Positions 12,733 to 24,902 of a DNA stretch of 64,000 nt are shown here, piece by piece. Under the pieces are notes generated by a model. That model searched no databases, was not told the DNA's origin, and was given only the letters and a program-made list of their open reading frames with translations. The position numbers and the translations under genes were made by a program. The stretch comes from Dryas octopetala. Lineage: Eukaryota; Streptophyta; Magnoliopsida; Rosales; Rosaceae. Location of the stretch: assembly GCA_963921425.1 (NCBI GenBank), contig OY992836.1, positions 1,007,825 to 1,071,824 on the forward strand, given 5' to 3'. The stretch's first letter is position 1, and every line of letters begins with the position of its first letter.

Positions 12733-13036
12733 ACTACTCATTGGTGCATATCATGATGCTTAGCCGTGGCTTTGCATAGTACATAGTAGCTTGCTGTTAA
12801 TCTTATACCATAAAATCAATCTAGCTTGTGGTTGAAGTCTCAATCCAATCTCTTGGGTACGACAACCCCCTTACTTCCCAATTCATACTAAAACTTGACA
12901 ACCTTGCACTTAAGGTAGACAAATAACAGTAACTCCAGTACGTCGTGACGCATTGGATGGTGTCCAAGGGCTGGCGTCCTTTAGTCCGTCCGATCGAGCG
13001 AGATCAATGGCCGAGATCGCGCCACGTCAGCGTCTG
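12733..13036. other. Host DNA between two solo LTRs
   Basis: This continues the sequence that ends at 3459 and is itself interrupted after 13036 by the reverse solo LTR with TSD GTCTG. It holds CCAGTACGTCGTGACGC, a GC-richer end with GTCCGTCCGATCGAGCGAG, and CCACGTCAGCGTC. It has no coding potential. It is probably part of an older LTR; its family is not identified. Confidence 0.4.
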
Positions 13037-13290
13037 TGTAACGCCCCGAACCTCAGGCCCACTAAAACACTGAAATATCAAACCTTTTAAATCTGTTTTA
13101 TCTTTCCTTTGAGCCATGCACATAAATATAAATAAATAAATTTCTTTCATATAAAACATTTATATAACACCTCTGTACAAAAACGTTTTAAAAAAACAAA
13201 ATGGGTCCCACTGCCTCGTCTTTTCCTCTTTGCCTCATCAGCCTGCTTAACCTGCAAAACATCAACCGCACTGCACCATATTCATGGTAC

Positions 13291-13318
13291 ACCGGGTCAT
13301 TTAAACAAACAACCCGGT
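13291..13318 (-). other. Conserved LTR hairpin (ACCGGGT/ACCCGGT)
   Basis: Perfect 7-bp arms ACCGGGT (13291-13297) and ACCCGGT (13312-13318) are separated by 14 bases. The same hairpin occurs in every complete type-C LTR 3' end here (31368, 36386, 39307). It lies upstream of the TTTGCAG acceptor-like site in element orientation. Confidence 0.7.
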
Positions 13319-13974
13319 AAGCTCACTAGAGCTCGTATGAGTGAAATGACGTAAATATTTATCCTTGATAAGAAATCACATGACCTCAAAATACTTTTGT
13401 CAATTATCACAATTTATAATCCACAAAATATTCGCAATAAATCCAAGGCACAATCTAATTAATTCTCATAAGTCTGTAATTCCTCAATCACCTAATATTC
13501 CATCAATAATAATAATACTCTGACAAATCAATTGCCTAATCATCAACTATTAACCTCAACCTCAATCATTCACATCCTAATTAATAACCTCACGGCATAA
13601 TCATTATCGCTTCCCTTCTCAAGATTCAAGCCTAAACCTTACCAAGTTCTAACAAAACCAAGTCCTAACCAACAAAAGCAATACAGCACACTAGACAAAC
13701 AAACATCTATCCATTTTCACTCACGTCACTCTTTGAAATCCTCCAGCTTTCAAACTACTTTCAAAATCTCTTCCTTCAAATCCATTTTTAAATCCCTTCA
13801 AATCGTAAATCAAACTCTGAAAAACAATTAATACTCTTAAGCTGTAAAACTGTTAAAATATCTGGAACAATACGCAATGCCTTACTGAAACTGTCGTTTA
13901 AAACGTTTACTTGTGTAATATAATTTCTCAAAATACTTCACAATTGAAAACTCACACCACACTAGTACCCAGGG

Positions 13975-14190
13975 AACTGCTGGTCATACACTGCCGAGTC
14001 ATCTCTAGGCAAGTGCAGAGCAAATCTATACCTGCTGTGATGCTGGTCATACACCGCCGACTAGGTAAGTGCAGAGCAAATGTCAGGCTGGTCATACACC
14101 GCCAATTAGGCAAGTGCAGAGCGAGTGCTGGTCGTACACTACCAACTAGGCAAGTGCAGAGCGAGTGCTGCTCATACACCGCCGAGTCAT
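13975..14190 (-). repeat. LTR minisatellite in reverse type-C LTR
   Basis: About five degenerate units carry GCTGGTCATACAC, CGCCGA and GGCAAGTGCAGAGC, as in 4128-4372. Spacing between units varies from about 45 to 60 bp. Confidence 0.75.
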
Positions 14191-15498
14191 CTCAATCAAT
14201 CACATCTCAAAAATACTCCTCCAGATAAAAACTGAAATTTAATTCTTCCAATAAATTCGCTTAAAATAAAATCATTCTCAAATCATGAAAGCTACTAGAT
14301 CCAAATCATTTCCAAAGGACGAAAATTCAATAATAAAACTTCCCCAAAATAATGCTAAAAACCATTTCCAGAAACTATCCATACTCGATTAAATCAAGAA
14401 AAGAGTTCAATTTTAAAATGTGCAAAACATTTCGGAAACCAAAAGTCCACTCACTGTCTACTCCGAACTATACCGAAACCTTTCCGAAATTGATTCCTAC
14501 TCGACCCCTCACTTGTTTGCCACTCAAATCATACCAATACTTTCTCAATAATTAATTTGATCATTCTGCATAATAATTGCCTAATCCTCATTCATTACCT
14601 CGACAATAAACATTTCTTCTCTAATTCAGTAATTATCATCATAGCATCTCTATAATTCCCAATTAATCCTTTAGTCTCAAATCCTCGTCACTACGTTCTC
14701 ATGATCTCAAATCCTACACTTAGCCTCCTCTAACATAAAGCAACCAAACACACAAAATAGACAATTAAACCACGGTACTCAACAATATAAACAGATAAGT
14801 TTCACTCACAGTGCAATCACGTGAAATGACCGAAATGCCCTTCACAGCACCATTGCTCGGATATCAAATTCGGCAACATAACGGCATGGGGGATAAGATT
14901 TTCCGAGCCAATGTACCTGTTAAGACCAGACTACCCACTTAAATACAAACAGAATTCACAATCGCTGTTTAAACGACCGAAACGGGCGGCAATCACCACA
15001 CACGGTGGCTGCCCAGCCCCCAAACAACACAGAAAACTCCACAAAACTCACCACCGGACCAGGAAAAGCTTTTGGAGGTTCTGAAGAGTCAGAACAACGA
15101 AGAAAACCAACCAAAACACCGCCACACAAGGTGGAGCTACAGTGGCCGTGGCTAGGCCGACGGCCAAATATCGCAGACAAAGCCGCCGGACAACATTCTT
15201 CGATCCGTCGCCGTTTGAAGTCATCGGAGCATGGGGTAACCACGGGGAGGCTCGTCGTGATGAGAGGGAGAGGACCCAAGTGGCTCGAAGTCATGTCGTG
15301 TTGGAAAAACTAGATCGCCGGCGAGGAGAGGCTCGGCTGTTCCGCGTCGTTCCTTCGTCGTGGGTGATTGGCCAAAGAAACGGAGTACACAGGGAGAGAG
15401 AGGGGAAGGTGGCGAGCACCGTGAGCCAAACACCCAGCCCAGCCGCCGCCGGACGCGCCGGCGACAAGGGCGGCGAGGGTGAGGGGCGAGAGAGACGC

Positions 15499-15500
<2 letters not shown>

Positions 15501-15576
<76 letters not shown>
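15501..15576. repeat. (GA)n microsatellite in reverse LTR
   Basis: This is a near-pure GA run of about 76 bp, the reverse-strand counterpart of the LTR (CT)n tract. Long spurious open frames with RERERE or SLSLSL runs cross it. Confidence 0.95.
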
Positions 15577-15579
<3 letters not shown>

Positions 15580-15904
15580 AATTTTGGGTTTTTCAAAACC
15601 ACTTTTGTAAAAATTACAAGTTTGCCCTTTACTGAAAATGCCCGTAACTTTCAAACCATAACTCTGATCGACGCGTTTTACGTGTCTACGAACTCATCGA
15701 CTCGAAACCTTTCCAACGGGCCAAAAGTCAAAACCAAAAGCTCAATAGAATAAAAAGTCAACTTTGGATCAAGTCCAATTTAAAACAAAAATTTAAAATT
15801 AAATCAAAACCCTTTTTATTTTCCAAATAAATCCCAAAATCCTTAAAATAAATATTCAAAATATTTAAAATAATTATCTGGAAAATACAGGGTCTCACAG
15901 TCTG

Positions 15905-16331
15905 CTTTTCTTTTTAATTTCTTCTATTTTTCAAAATTCTCCAATCTTTGAAAAATCATCAAAAATTCATCTGAGTTTCGAAAAAGCTCCCGAAAATTCC
16001 TACGGACTCGTGAAGCTGAGTACTAATTATCTATGGTCTCAAAACATTATTTTCATCTCCATAATTTTTGTGAAAAATCCAACTTTACCAAACAAAATTA
16101 TGAAAAATCAAATAATATCCTAAAATAATTATCCAACTTTATAAATTCATAACTCCTTCATTCGAACTCCAATTTTGACGAACCAAACATCGTTCTTCTC
16201 AAAAAAATGAGCTCCATGCTACCAAGGCCTATCCTTAGTCACTTGGTCTTTAGAAATATTCGTCCATTTAGAAAAATAGACGTGACAAACTAAAAAAAAA
16301 AACAAAATACGAAAAATTCTAGGGTCTTATA
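15905..16331 (-). repeat. Older LTR-like fragment, reverse
   Basis: On the minus strand it begins TATAAGACCCTAGAATTTTT, which resembles plant gypsy LTR starts of the TGTAAGACCC kind with the second base changed. It ends abruptly against the gypsy protease sequence at 16332. It carries on the sequence left at 13036 after removal of the GTCTG-flanked solo LTR. I found no matching TSD or other end, so the assignment is tentative. Confidence 0.4.
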
Positions 16332-16830
16332 GTACTTGTCAAAGTTGACGAATTTATTCTCTCTGCTGATTTTATTATTCTAGACATGGAAGAAATTGAA
16401 ATACCAGGCCGCGAGCTACCTCTCATCCTTGGCAGACTCTTCATGGCCACTGCAGGTACAAAAATTGATGTTAAAGAAGGGTTACTAACCATGACTGTGC
16501 AGGATATTACTGTAAAATTTTAGGTCTTTGAAGCTTTGAAAGAACCCATGGATTTGTATGATTGTTTTCATGTAGAAGTTGTGGATCGCATAATTGAGAA
16601 ATCATTTATCGAATCTGGCTGATCCTCTAGAAGTTTGCATATCTTAATATGGTATGAATTTTGACAAAGTCGCAGTCCTCGAAGCTGCCCAAGACCTCTA
16701 AGCCGTGAGCTCTTATTCTCCTATCAGAAATCCTAAGTTTGAAGTTTTGCCTCCTTCTTAGACAAAACTTGTTCCTTCAATCATCAATCCTTCTACACTT
16801 GAACTGAAACCCCTTCCAGAGAATTTAAAG
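16332..16830 (+). pseudogene. Gypsy protease/linker fragment
   Basis: Frame 1 from 16332 reads as the C-terminal half of a Ty3/gypsy aspartic protease and the linker to RT, with recognisable motifs DFIILDMEE, PLILGR and VFEALKEP. The catalytic Asp region is missing because the upstream part was lost at 16331. In-frame stops occur after TVKF and after FIESG, and the later part is frameshifted, so it is dead. The last residues, ending LPENLK, join directly to YAYLGDL at 39621 when 16831-39615 and one TAAAG copy are removed. The LKYAYLG and HKxALGWTI signatures fit the Athila/Tat group; that placement is from memory of the family. Confidence 0.85.
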
Positions 16831-17347
16831 TGTAACGACTCGACCCAAATTTCACGAGAAATTTAAATTTTTTTTATTCGTAATGGCCTTTTTGAGGCGT
16901 AGTGGGAGATTGAATTGTGAGACCCCGTATTGTTTTTCGGGATTTATTCTAAATATTTTGAAAATTTATTTGAGAAATTATTTTAAAGATTTTGGGATTT
17001 GATTTGAGAAATAAAAAGGGTTTTGATTTATTTTCTTTTAAATTAAGTTTTTAAATTGGGCTTGACCCAAAGTTGATTTTTAAAATTAGTGGGCTTTCGT
17101 CTTTGACTTTAGGCACGTTGGATAGGTCTCGAGTCCACGAGTTCGTAGACACGAAGCACGCGTAAATTGGAGTTACTGTTGGTGAGATACGGGCATATGA
17201 TGCAAAAGGGCGATTTTGTAATTTTTGCACAAAGGGATTTTTAAATACCCAAATCAGTTTTTGTCTTAAAAAAACTCTCATTCTCTCACCTCTCTAACGC
17301 ATTCACTCTCCCTCCCACTCTCTCTCTCCTCGACACCACCTCCCCCG

Positions 17348-17349
<2 letters not shown>

Positions 17350-17385
<36 letters not shown>

Positions 17386-17464
17386 GGCCTCTCCCTCGCT
17401 GTCCGGCCAGGGGGCAGCGACGAGCCATCGCCCTCAGCCCCCCTTTTCTCTCTCTCCTCCCCGG

Positions 17465-17534
<70 letters not shown>
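17350..17534. repeat. Two (CT)n microsatellites in LTR
   Basis: CT runs at 17350-17382 and 17471-17534 flank a short GC-rich insert with GGCCAGGGGGCAGCGACG. They lie at the conserved CT-tract position, just before the GC-rich block. Confidence 0.95.
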
Positions 17535-17538
<4 letters not shown>

Positions 17539-18767
17539 GCGACCTCTTTTGTGCGTGCGGCTTCACCATTGGAGGCAGTGGTCCGACCACTTTCCCGACG
17601 GCGCGAGACCACGTACAGGCGTGATCCCTTTGGGCCGGCCGTCCATCCCTGAGAGCCTCCCTGAGCCGGCCAGCTGCTCCCACACGCAGAAACCGCCAGA
17701 GAAGCCAGCAGCCATCGCCGGCCATTTCATCGATTTTGGCCGTTTTCGGCCACCGTTGGCCTTGATTCTTGAAGGGTTTTACTCCTCTAGGTATGGGCTT
17801 TCATTTCCCCTTGGTTTAGTCGATCAATTTTAAGTATTTTCGTGAATTGAAATTTTGGAGTTTATAGCCATTTCGGGTTTCCATTTGGGTTTTCTGATTT
17901 GAGAGAAATACTTGGTTAATTGGACAATCCCTACTCTTTTGGACCTCTAATAGTTGATTAGAATCGGCAATTTAAATTAATTTTGGAGAATTTCTGATTT
18001 TTGGGTTAGAAACGGCCACTTTAGGCAGTGACGGTGGTGGTTCCAACCATCCAGCCATCAATCCCTTTAGTTATTGTGAATTTTGGAACTGTTTTAAGTT
18101 GGTTATTGACATTGACTAGGTGGAAGTTTCTCAGAATTTACAAAATCTCAAATCAGACCATAATTGGAGAGCTTGTGTTACTGAAACGATTTCTAGACGA
18201 ACCTCGGCTGAGGTATAATGTGTATAAGATTTATTGAGTGGAATGAACGGATTAAAAAGTTTGGGTGTTACGGGATACGGAGTCGAGAAGGGTGTAGAAG
18301 GCTTTCAAGTGATTGGGCCTTAAGTGGAATTTTAAACTAACCGTGAGATAAAAAAAAAAAAATAGATTTAAGCGGAACGTTTAGGTTCACACACGCACCT
18401 TATATTTTTGTTGAGCCGAGCCTAATTTCATTTTTATTTGCGTATATTATAGGCAATACCAACGAGGCTCAAAACAATCCGACGGAGGATCGACGTTGAT
18501 TTCGCACTGTGAGTGGACCCCTTGTTTTTATAAAAGATTTATGAATTTCATGATTTATTATTCTATTTGTTACCTTGAGTTTTATTAAATTAAGATTTTT
18601 TTTGGGTTTAAAATTCCATGTTTTAAGAATAAATTTTCTTACAGCAAGTGTTGATGATGTGACATATGTAGAGTTGAATATGAAAAGAAATACAAGGGGC
18701 ATTATATTGTTAAACAATGATAGTTATGAGTTAGTTTGAGAAAGTTGTGTTAGAGTTTGTGCGAGGA

Positions 18768-19105
18768 TACCTGCCTACCCGTGCATTGATTCGCTCTGCA
18801 CGGGAAGTAGCGAGCCCACTCACCTGCCTGCTCGTGCATTGATTCGCTCTGCACGAGAAGTGGCAAGCATTCCTGCCTGCTCGTGCATTGATTAGCTCTG
18901 CACGAGAAGGGGCGAGCATTCATGCCTGCTCGTGCATCGATTCGCTCTGCAAGAGAAGTGGCAAGCATCCCGACCTGTCCATGCATTGATTTGCTCTACA
19001 CGGGAAGTGGCGAGCATACGTGCATGCCCGTGCATCGATTCGCTCTGCACGGGAAGTGGCCAGCTTATCTGCCTGCTCGTGCCTGTGCACCGGATGTGGC
19101 GAGCT
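18768..19105 (+). repeat. LTR minisatellite, CTCGTGCA...TGCACGAG type
   Basis: About seven units of 48-50 bp occur, with GCCTGCTCGTGCATTGATTC and GCTCTGCACGAGAAGTGGCG. Each unit has 8-bp facing arms CTCGTGCA and TGCACGAG around an 11-base loop. The same family is expanded at 30416-30838 and 38634-38808. Confidence 0.88.
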
Positions 19106-20172
19106 TAATTACCGAAAAGTATGACTAGCAGCTTTCCAGATGCTTATATGATGTGATGCTTCATTTCATGGTCTAAAGATCGATAGTTTGTATAAATGAC
19201 AATGGAGGATTCGAGTTAATTACATTATTGTCTATTTTGGCGTGATATCATGTTTAATCGTTTACCTTACATATTTTATGGAAGTTCTTTTCGGATCAAT
19301 TGTGTTTACTTAAATGATGAAAAAGTTTATGTGGAATAATCGTTGTTTTTGTTTGAAAAGGAGTTTGACAGGGTTTTTTTTTTTAAACTGGGGAATTTCA
19401 AAGAGCGATGTGAGGTTTTAGAGTTAAAGTTGACTTTTAATGATTCGTGAAAAGTTAAACGACAGTCATTTTTCGTATTTATAAATTGTCCACTCACTGA
19501 GCTTATCTCACAATTTTTTTGTTTTGTCTTAAATTGTTCCCCTAGGTAGTTGTAACAATCCGATCCAAATTTCTTTGGAAATTTAAAATTTTTATTCAAC
19601 TTTGTTCATTTTAGAAGATTTTATAAGGAAACGAAATTTGAAAGACCTCGGAAAATTTTTTTACTAAATTACTTTAGAAATGTTTTAAGAATGTACTTGG
19701 TGTGTTCACTGACAATTGATTTAACGTTATCTTAAAAACTTATCGGCTAAAAGTGTTACATTTTTAAATTGTGAAACCCTTTATTTTTCAAGGATTTATT
19801 CTAAATATTTTGAGAATTTATTTTGAAATTTTGCGAATTTATTTGGAAAATAAAAAGGTTTTGATTTAATTGTTAATTTTCGTTTTAAATTGGGCTCTAC
19901 CCAAAGTTGACTTTTAAAACTAGTGGGCTTTTGATTTTGACTTTTGGCCCGTTGGATAGGTCTCGATTCCACGAGTTCGTAAACATGAAGCATGCGTAAA
20001 TCAGAGTTACGGTTTGGATTTTACAAACGTTCAAAGTGAGGGGCAATTTTGTAAAATTGCATTTAAGGGATTTTAAAAAGAAAAACCAGCTTTAATTTTT
20101 TTCATTTTTTTTCTCTCTCCCCGATCCCTTTTCTCTGTCTTTGTCTCTCTCTCCCTCCAACTTCGCTTTCTA

Positions 20173-20210
<38 letters not shown>

Positions 20211-23200
20211 CGATTTCTCAGCCGTCCGACGGCGGATGGTGGCAAGACCGGCGGCGTTGGAATCGTCTCCCTCTCCTCTTCCTCCCAGTGGCAGCGTCCA
20301 ACACAGAAACCCAGCGGCGACGGAGAATCGACCTGAGACAGAATCGATGGCTCCGCTGGCGATCTCACTTTGCCGGCCATGACGCGACTCCGGACCACCT
20401 GGGTTGTTTTTCCCTCGTCGCGGCGAGCCTCCCTGTACTCTTCCCTGGTTCCGACGACCTTTCACGACGGCGTGCGAACTCGAGCAGACCCTACTGCCTC
20501 CGACTTTTCCGGCAGATTCGAGGCTGGCGACCACTTGGGTTTTCTTCCCCAGGCCCCGGCGAGTTCAGCTATGCCACTCCCTTGCTCCGGCGACTGCACA
20601 CAACAGTGAATCGAAGACACAAAGGCCGGCGGCTTCCGCCGCCGATTCCGGCGTTTCCGGCAATAATTGGCCGTCAATCCAGTTATGAGAATTGATCCTT
20701 TAGGTATGGGTAATCTTTCCCCTAAGGTGGGCACATCCAATTTTGAGAAATTGGAAATTCAATTTTAGGGTTTATGCCAATTTCGAATTTCTTGAAATTG
20801 GACTTGAATTCGAGTTGTTTTTGTGCAATTGAAGGTTCCATCGTGCTATTGGGATTAATTAGAGTTGATTTTGGGTATTTCCAGGTTCGTGCCGCCGCTG
20901 CCACCATCGAAACCACCACTTTTGGCGGCGGGTTAGTGCTTGTTTGACCCGAATCCTCCCAATTGAGGTCCCAGGAACCCTTCTAGTTCCATATATTTGG
21001 TGATAAGTCGGTGTTTTTGTGTGTTGTTTGGGGCCGGGCAGCCACTGTGTGTGGTGGCGGCCGCCCGTTTCGGTCGTTTAGCGGCAATTTGTAATTGTGT
21101 TGGTTGTCTGGTCTTAACAGGTGCACAGGCTCAAGAAATCTTATTCTCAATGCCGTCATGTTGCCGGATTGGAGATCCGAGCAAAGGCGCCTGAAGGGCA
21201 ATTCTGTCTTTTCACAAGTTGCACGGTGAGTGAAACTTATTGAAATTTTTGTGGGAAAACAAAAACTTAGACCTCATTCGATTAAGAGGACATATTGATC
21301 ATTTTACCTCTTTACTCGAAATTCGTATATCTAACTACCCAAATTATTAAAGTAGGCGTGTTTTTTTATACTAGGTCGTTATAGCTTCATCTCTCGACTA
21401 TTCTAGTGGCAAACAAGTGAGGAGTCGTGAGTAGGAAATCAAAAAGGATTCAGAGTAGCTCGGAGTAAACTGTGAGTGGACCTTTGTTTCCTTAAATGAT
21501 TTATGAAATTTGCGTTTTATTTTGATTAATTGAGTTTGGTTTAGAAATAACAAGTGTGAGTGAACCTTGGTTTTCAAATGAATTTATAAAAATTCATTAA
21601 CTCTATTGTGCATAATATCTTGAGATGATTTGGGATTTGACCAATGGCAATGGATTTCGGATTTCAAAATGCGTTCATAAATAAGTTTTAAAACCTAGAT
21701 TTACATGTTGATTTTTCTGAGTTGTTGGACTTTGGAAAAGAATCTAGTCTCTTGTTTCATTCACTTGGTTTATTTAATAATTTGGGTATTGTCGAAAAGA
21801 TTGGATTTGTTTCATGTATATAAAATTTATTTGAAATAATATACTTTGACATTTTGATTTAAGTTTTGTTGGAAGGTTTCGATAATATTTGTTTTCGATG
21901 AGAAAAAGATTTATTATTTGGTTATGAAAAATGGTTTTCAAAATCCACCCTCTTGCAGTACCCTCCAGGTTATCAGATTGGATAGGTCTTTGGGACCCAT
22001 CACGGCACACATATAAGCTTTGGGCCGTGTGTCGGGATGCTTCGCCCTTTGGGGGTTGCTCTGCGTGCACGTACGACCAATATTGCCTGCACGTGTTGGA
22101 TTTTATTCCACGCGTGTGTATGGCCAGGATGTAACGACCCGACCCAAATTTCACTGGAAGTTTAAATTTTTATTTAACTTTGGTTTTAAGAGGGTTTCAA
22201 GGAAGTTCAGTTTTTGCGACTTTGGAAATTTTTTTGGGAGTTTTTGAGAGTTTATTTGGCGTTTTCATTGAAATTGATTTAACGTTATTTAAAAGTTTAA
22301 TTGAATTTAAAATATTTCATTTTAAAATTTGTAAGACCCTGTATTTTTCTAAGTTTTATTTCGAAAAGTATTTTAAGGATTTGGAGAATTTATTGTGATT
22401 CTTTTGGGAATTTATTGAGAAATAAATAGTTTTGGATTTATTTTAAATTTCCGTTTTAAATTAGACTTGGCCCCAAAGTTGACTTTTAAAATTAGTGGGC
22501 TTTCGTCTTTGACTTTGGGCACATTGGATAGGTCTCGAGTCCACGAGTTCGTAGACACGAAACACACGTAAACCGGAGTTACAGTTTAAAAGTTACCGAC
22601 GACCAAAGTAGAGGGCATTTTAGACTTTTTGATTTCAAGGACTTTTAAAATTTTTAAGAACTCAAAAATCAGAATTTTTTTATTTTATTTTTTTTTTCTC
22701 TCTCTTTCTAGAATTTATAACCTTCTCTCTACTCCCTTATTTATTTATTTCCCGCACCCTCACTCACTCTCTTTCTCTCTCTTGCCCCGGAGCTCACTCT
22801 TTCCCCTCTCTCTTCTCTCTTCAGCGCAGCCAGCTCTGGCCAACTTCCCGGCGACCAGAGGCCGGCGGCAGGCCCCTCTCGTCGTCGCCGACACCCCCCT
22901 CCAGACTCCCTACTCCTCTCTCTCTCTCTCTCTCTCCCTCGCGCCCCTGCAAACACACATGACCCAGCCACCACAACCATCATTGCCGACCACCTCCCGT
23001 CGTTCTCGACCAACCGGTGCGACCTCCCAGCGCCGGCCACCTCTTCCCTGACTTCCTCCCGCTGGCCCAACTTCCCCTGTTAAGAAAACAACTCAGAAAA
23101 AAAAAAAAAAAAAAAACACCAGCCGTCACCCCTTCCCTCTGCACATAGCCCAACCTGAAAAATTCTCCCAAGTCCGGCCACCGACCCACTCCACAGATGC

Positions 23201-24671
23201 CGGCCATCTTCCTCAGCCGCTCCTTCAGTCAGCCAATATCCCTGCACGGCCTTGTCCTCCAATTTACGGCCAGTTTTTCACTACGAATTCTTCAGTGTTT
23301 TAGTGGATTTTTCCCCTTGAGGTATGAGCTTTCATTTTCCCTATTGAAACTGCTGTTTAATTTGAGTTTTGTGGAAATGAAAATTTTGGGATTTGCTGCC
23401 ATTTCGGGATGCTCTAAATTTTTGAATTTTAGGGTTGTTCTTGTGCTGAATTCGAACAAATTTCTTCCCTAGGAGATCCTATTGATGCTTAAGTTTGAGA
23501 AATTAAATGGGTTCTATTGAACTCGATTGTTTTTGGCTAAATTAGTCTTGGAAACAACAAATCTGGGCGGCATCAGTGGTGGTCTTGTCCCTCATTGTTA
23601 TTCTTGGAAATTAGATTTGTTTTTTTAGAGCGATTGCTAAGTTGGTTATTGATTTGGAGCAGGTGGAAGTCTTCAGGATTTGACGAAACCTCAATTTGGA
23701 TTGTATTCAGATACTTTTCTGTATCGAATCGACTCACAGACGAGTCCTGGTCGAGGTATAGCGCACATAAAGTTTAATTGGATATGTTTGATGGATTAAA
23801 TGTTTGGGTGTAGTTGGATTTTGAGCCTGGAAGGAATTAGAAGAGATTTGGGTAATCAGACTTTAAGAAAAGTAATAAAGCATCTTTGAAAAAATAGAAG
23901 GGTTGAGCGGAACGTTTAGGCTTCACACGTACACTTTAATCGTCGTTGAGCCGAACCTAATTTCATATTTCATTTCTTTAACTGTAGGCGACAACCCTAA
24001 GATCCGAGACGACGCAGTGGAGGATTGGAGCTAGAGTTTTCCAATTTGTGAGTGGACCTTTGTTTCTCTAGATGATTTATAAAATTCATGCTTTATATTG
24101 GTTATTTGAGTTTGATTGAGAAATAATAAGTGTGCGTGAACTTGTACTTTTCAAAAGAAATTGTTGGGTTTATGCTTATTGAATTTACATTGAGTTATGC
24201 ATTACGCTCATGGATTTAAAGTTTTCTTCGAAGTACAACAATATTTACTCTCAGTAGTGGAAAAAGATTTATGTTTTGGGTTGGAATTCCATTGGTTTTG
24301 TTCGAGAATTTATTTATGGTAAATTGTTTGAGAAACATCTATTAAATGAATTTCTTCCTTTTATTTTGAGTTAATGATTTAGGATTTCAACTCATGGTTG
24401 CATGCATGATTTTTATATGAGAGGTTTTGAAAAGAGTTAAATATTAATCTCTTGAGGATTTAAAATAAATTACACCATATTTACTTATCTTAAGGATTTC
24501 TTTACAAGAAAAGAAAAGATATATTTATGAGCATGATTTAAGAAAAGACATATCTTTATGAGCTTGGTTTTATTAAGGAAGGTTTTAGAAAGGAAAATGA
24601 AAGGTTTTGATATTTAGATTGCATATATGATTTTGTTATGGAAATGGGTTTTAAACCACATTGTCAGTACC

Positions 24672-24902
24672 CTCCTCTTTATTAGACTGGCTCTGCACTT
24701 GCCTCAAGATTTCTCGGCAGTGTATGACAGTGGTCTCAGACCGGCTCTGCACTCGCCTAGAGTTTACTCGGCAGTGTATGACAGTGGTCTCAGTTATTCC
24801 CTTTGCGTGCACGTATGACAGTTATGGGCTCTGCATGTGTATGACAGTTATGGGCTCTGCATGTGTATGACAGTGCAAAGGCTCTGCACATGTATGACAG
24901 TT
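24672..24902 (+). repeat. LTR minisatellite, TCGGCAGTGTATGACAGTGG type
   Basis: Units contain GGCTCTGCACT, TCGGCAGTGTATGACAGTGG and shorter TCTGCATGTGTATGACAGT copies. The array is split by the CAGTT-flanked LTR and resumes at 28084 with GCTCTGCGAG and CTCGTATGACAGT. It looks like the reverse complement of the GCTGGTCATACACTGCC array type, so these subfamilies share one ancestor. Confidence 0.7.

Larger units (their letters stand above)
13037..15899 (-). mobile_element. Solo long LTR (type C), reverse, TSD GTCTG
   Basis: TSD GTCTG is at 13032-13036 and 15900-15904. Read on the minus strand, the 2863-bp LTR starts TGTGAGACCCTGTATTTTCC and ends GGGGCGTTACA. It contains the (CT)n tract (as GA at 15501-15576), GC-rich block, the GTTAAGACCAGAC block (about 14920), a minisatellite (13975-14190) and the 3' hairpin ACCGGGT/ACCCGGT (13291-13318). 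It starts at the inner terminus used by type C, not at TGTAACGACCCGACC. No internal region is attached. Confidence 0.88.

Noticed and set aside
15142-15753. 203-codon plus-strand open frame
   Set aside because: It crosses a (GA)n tract antisense to the LTR, has RERERE runs and no conserved motif.
20141-20695. 184-codon open frame in a GC-rich block
   Set aside because: It starts in a CT microsatellite and is not kept in frame in sister LTRs. GC-rich DNA gives long chance frames.
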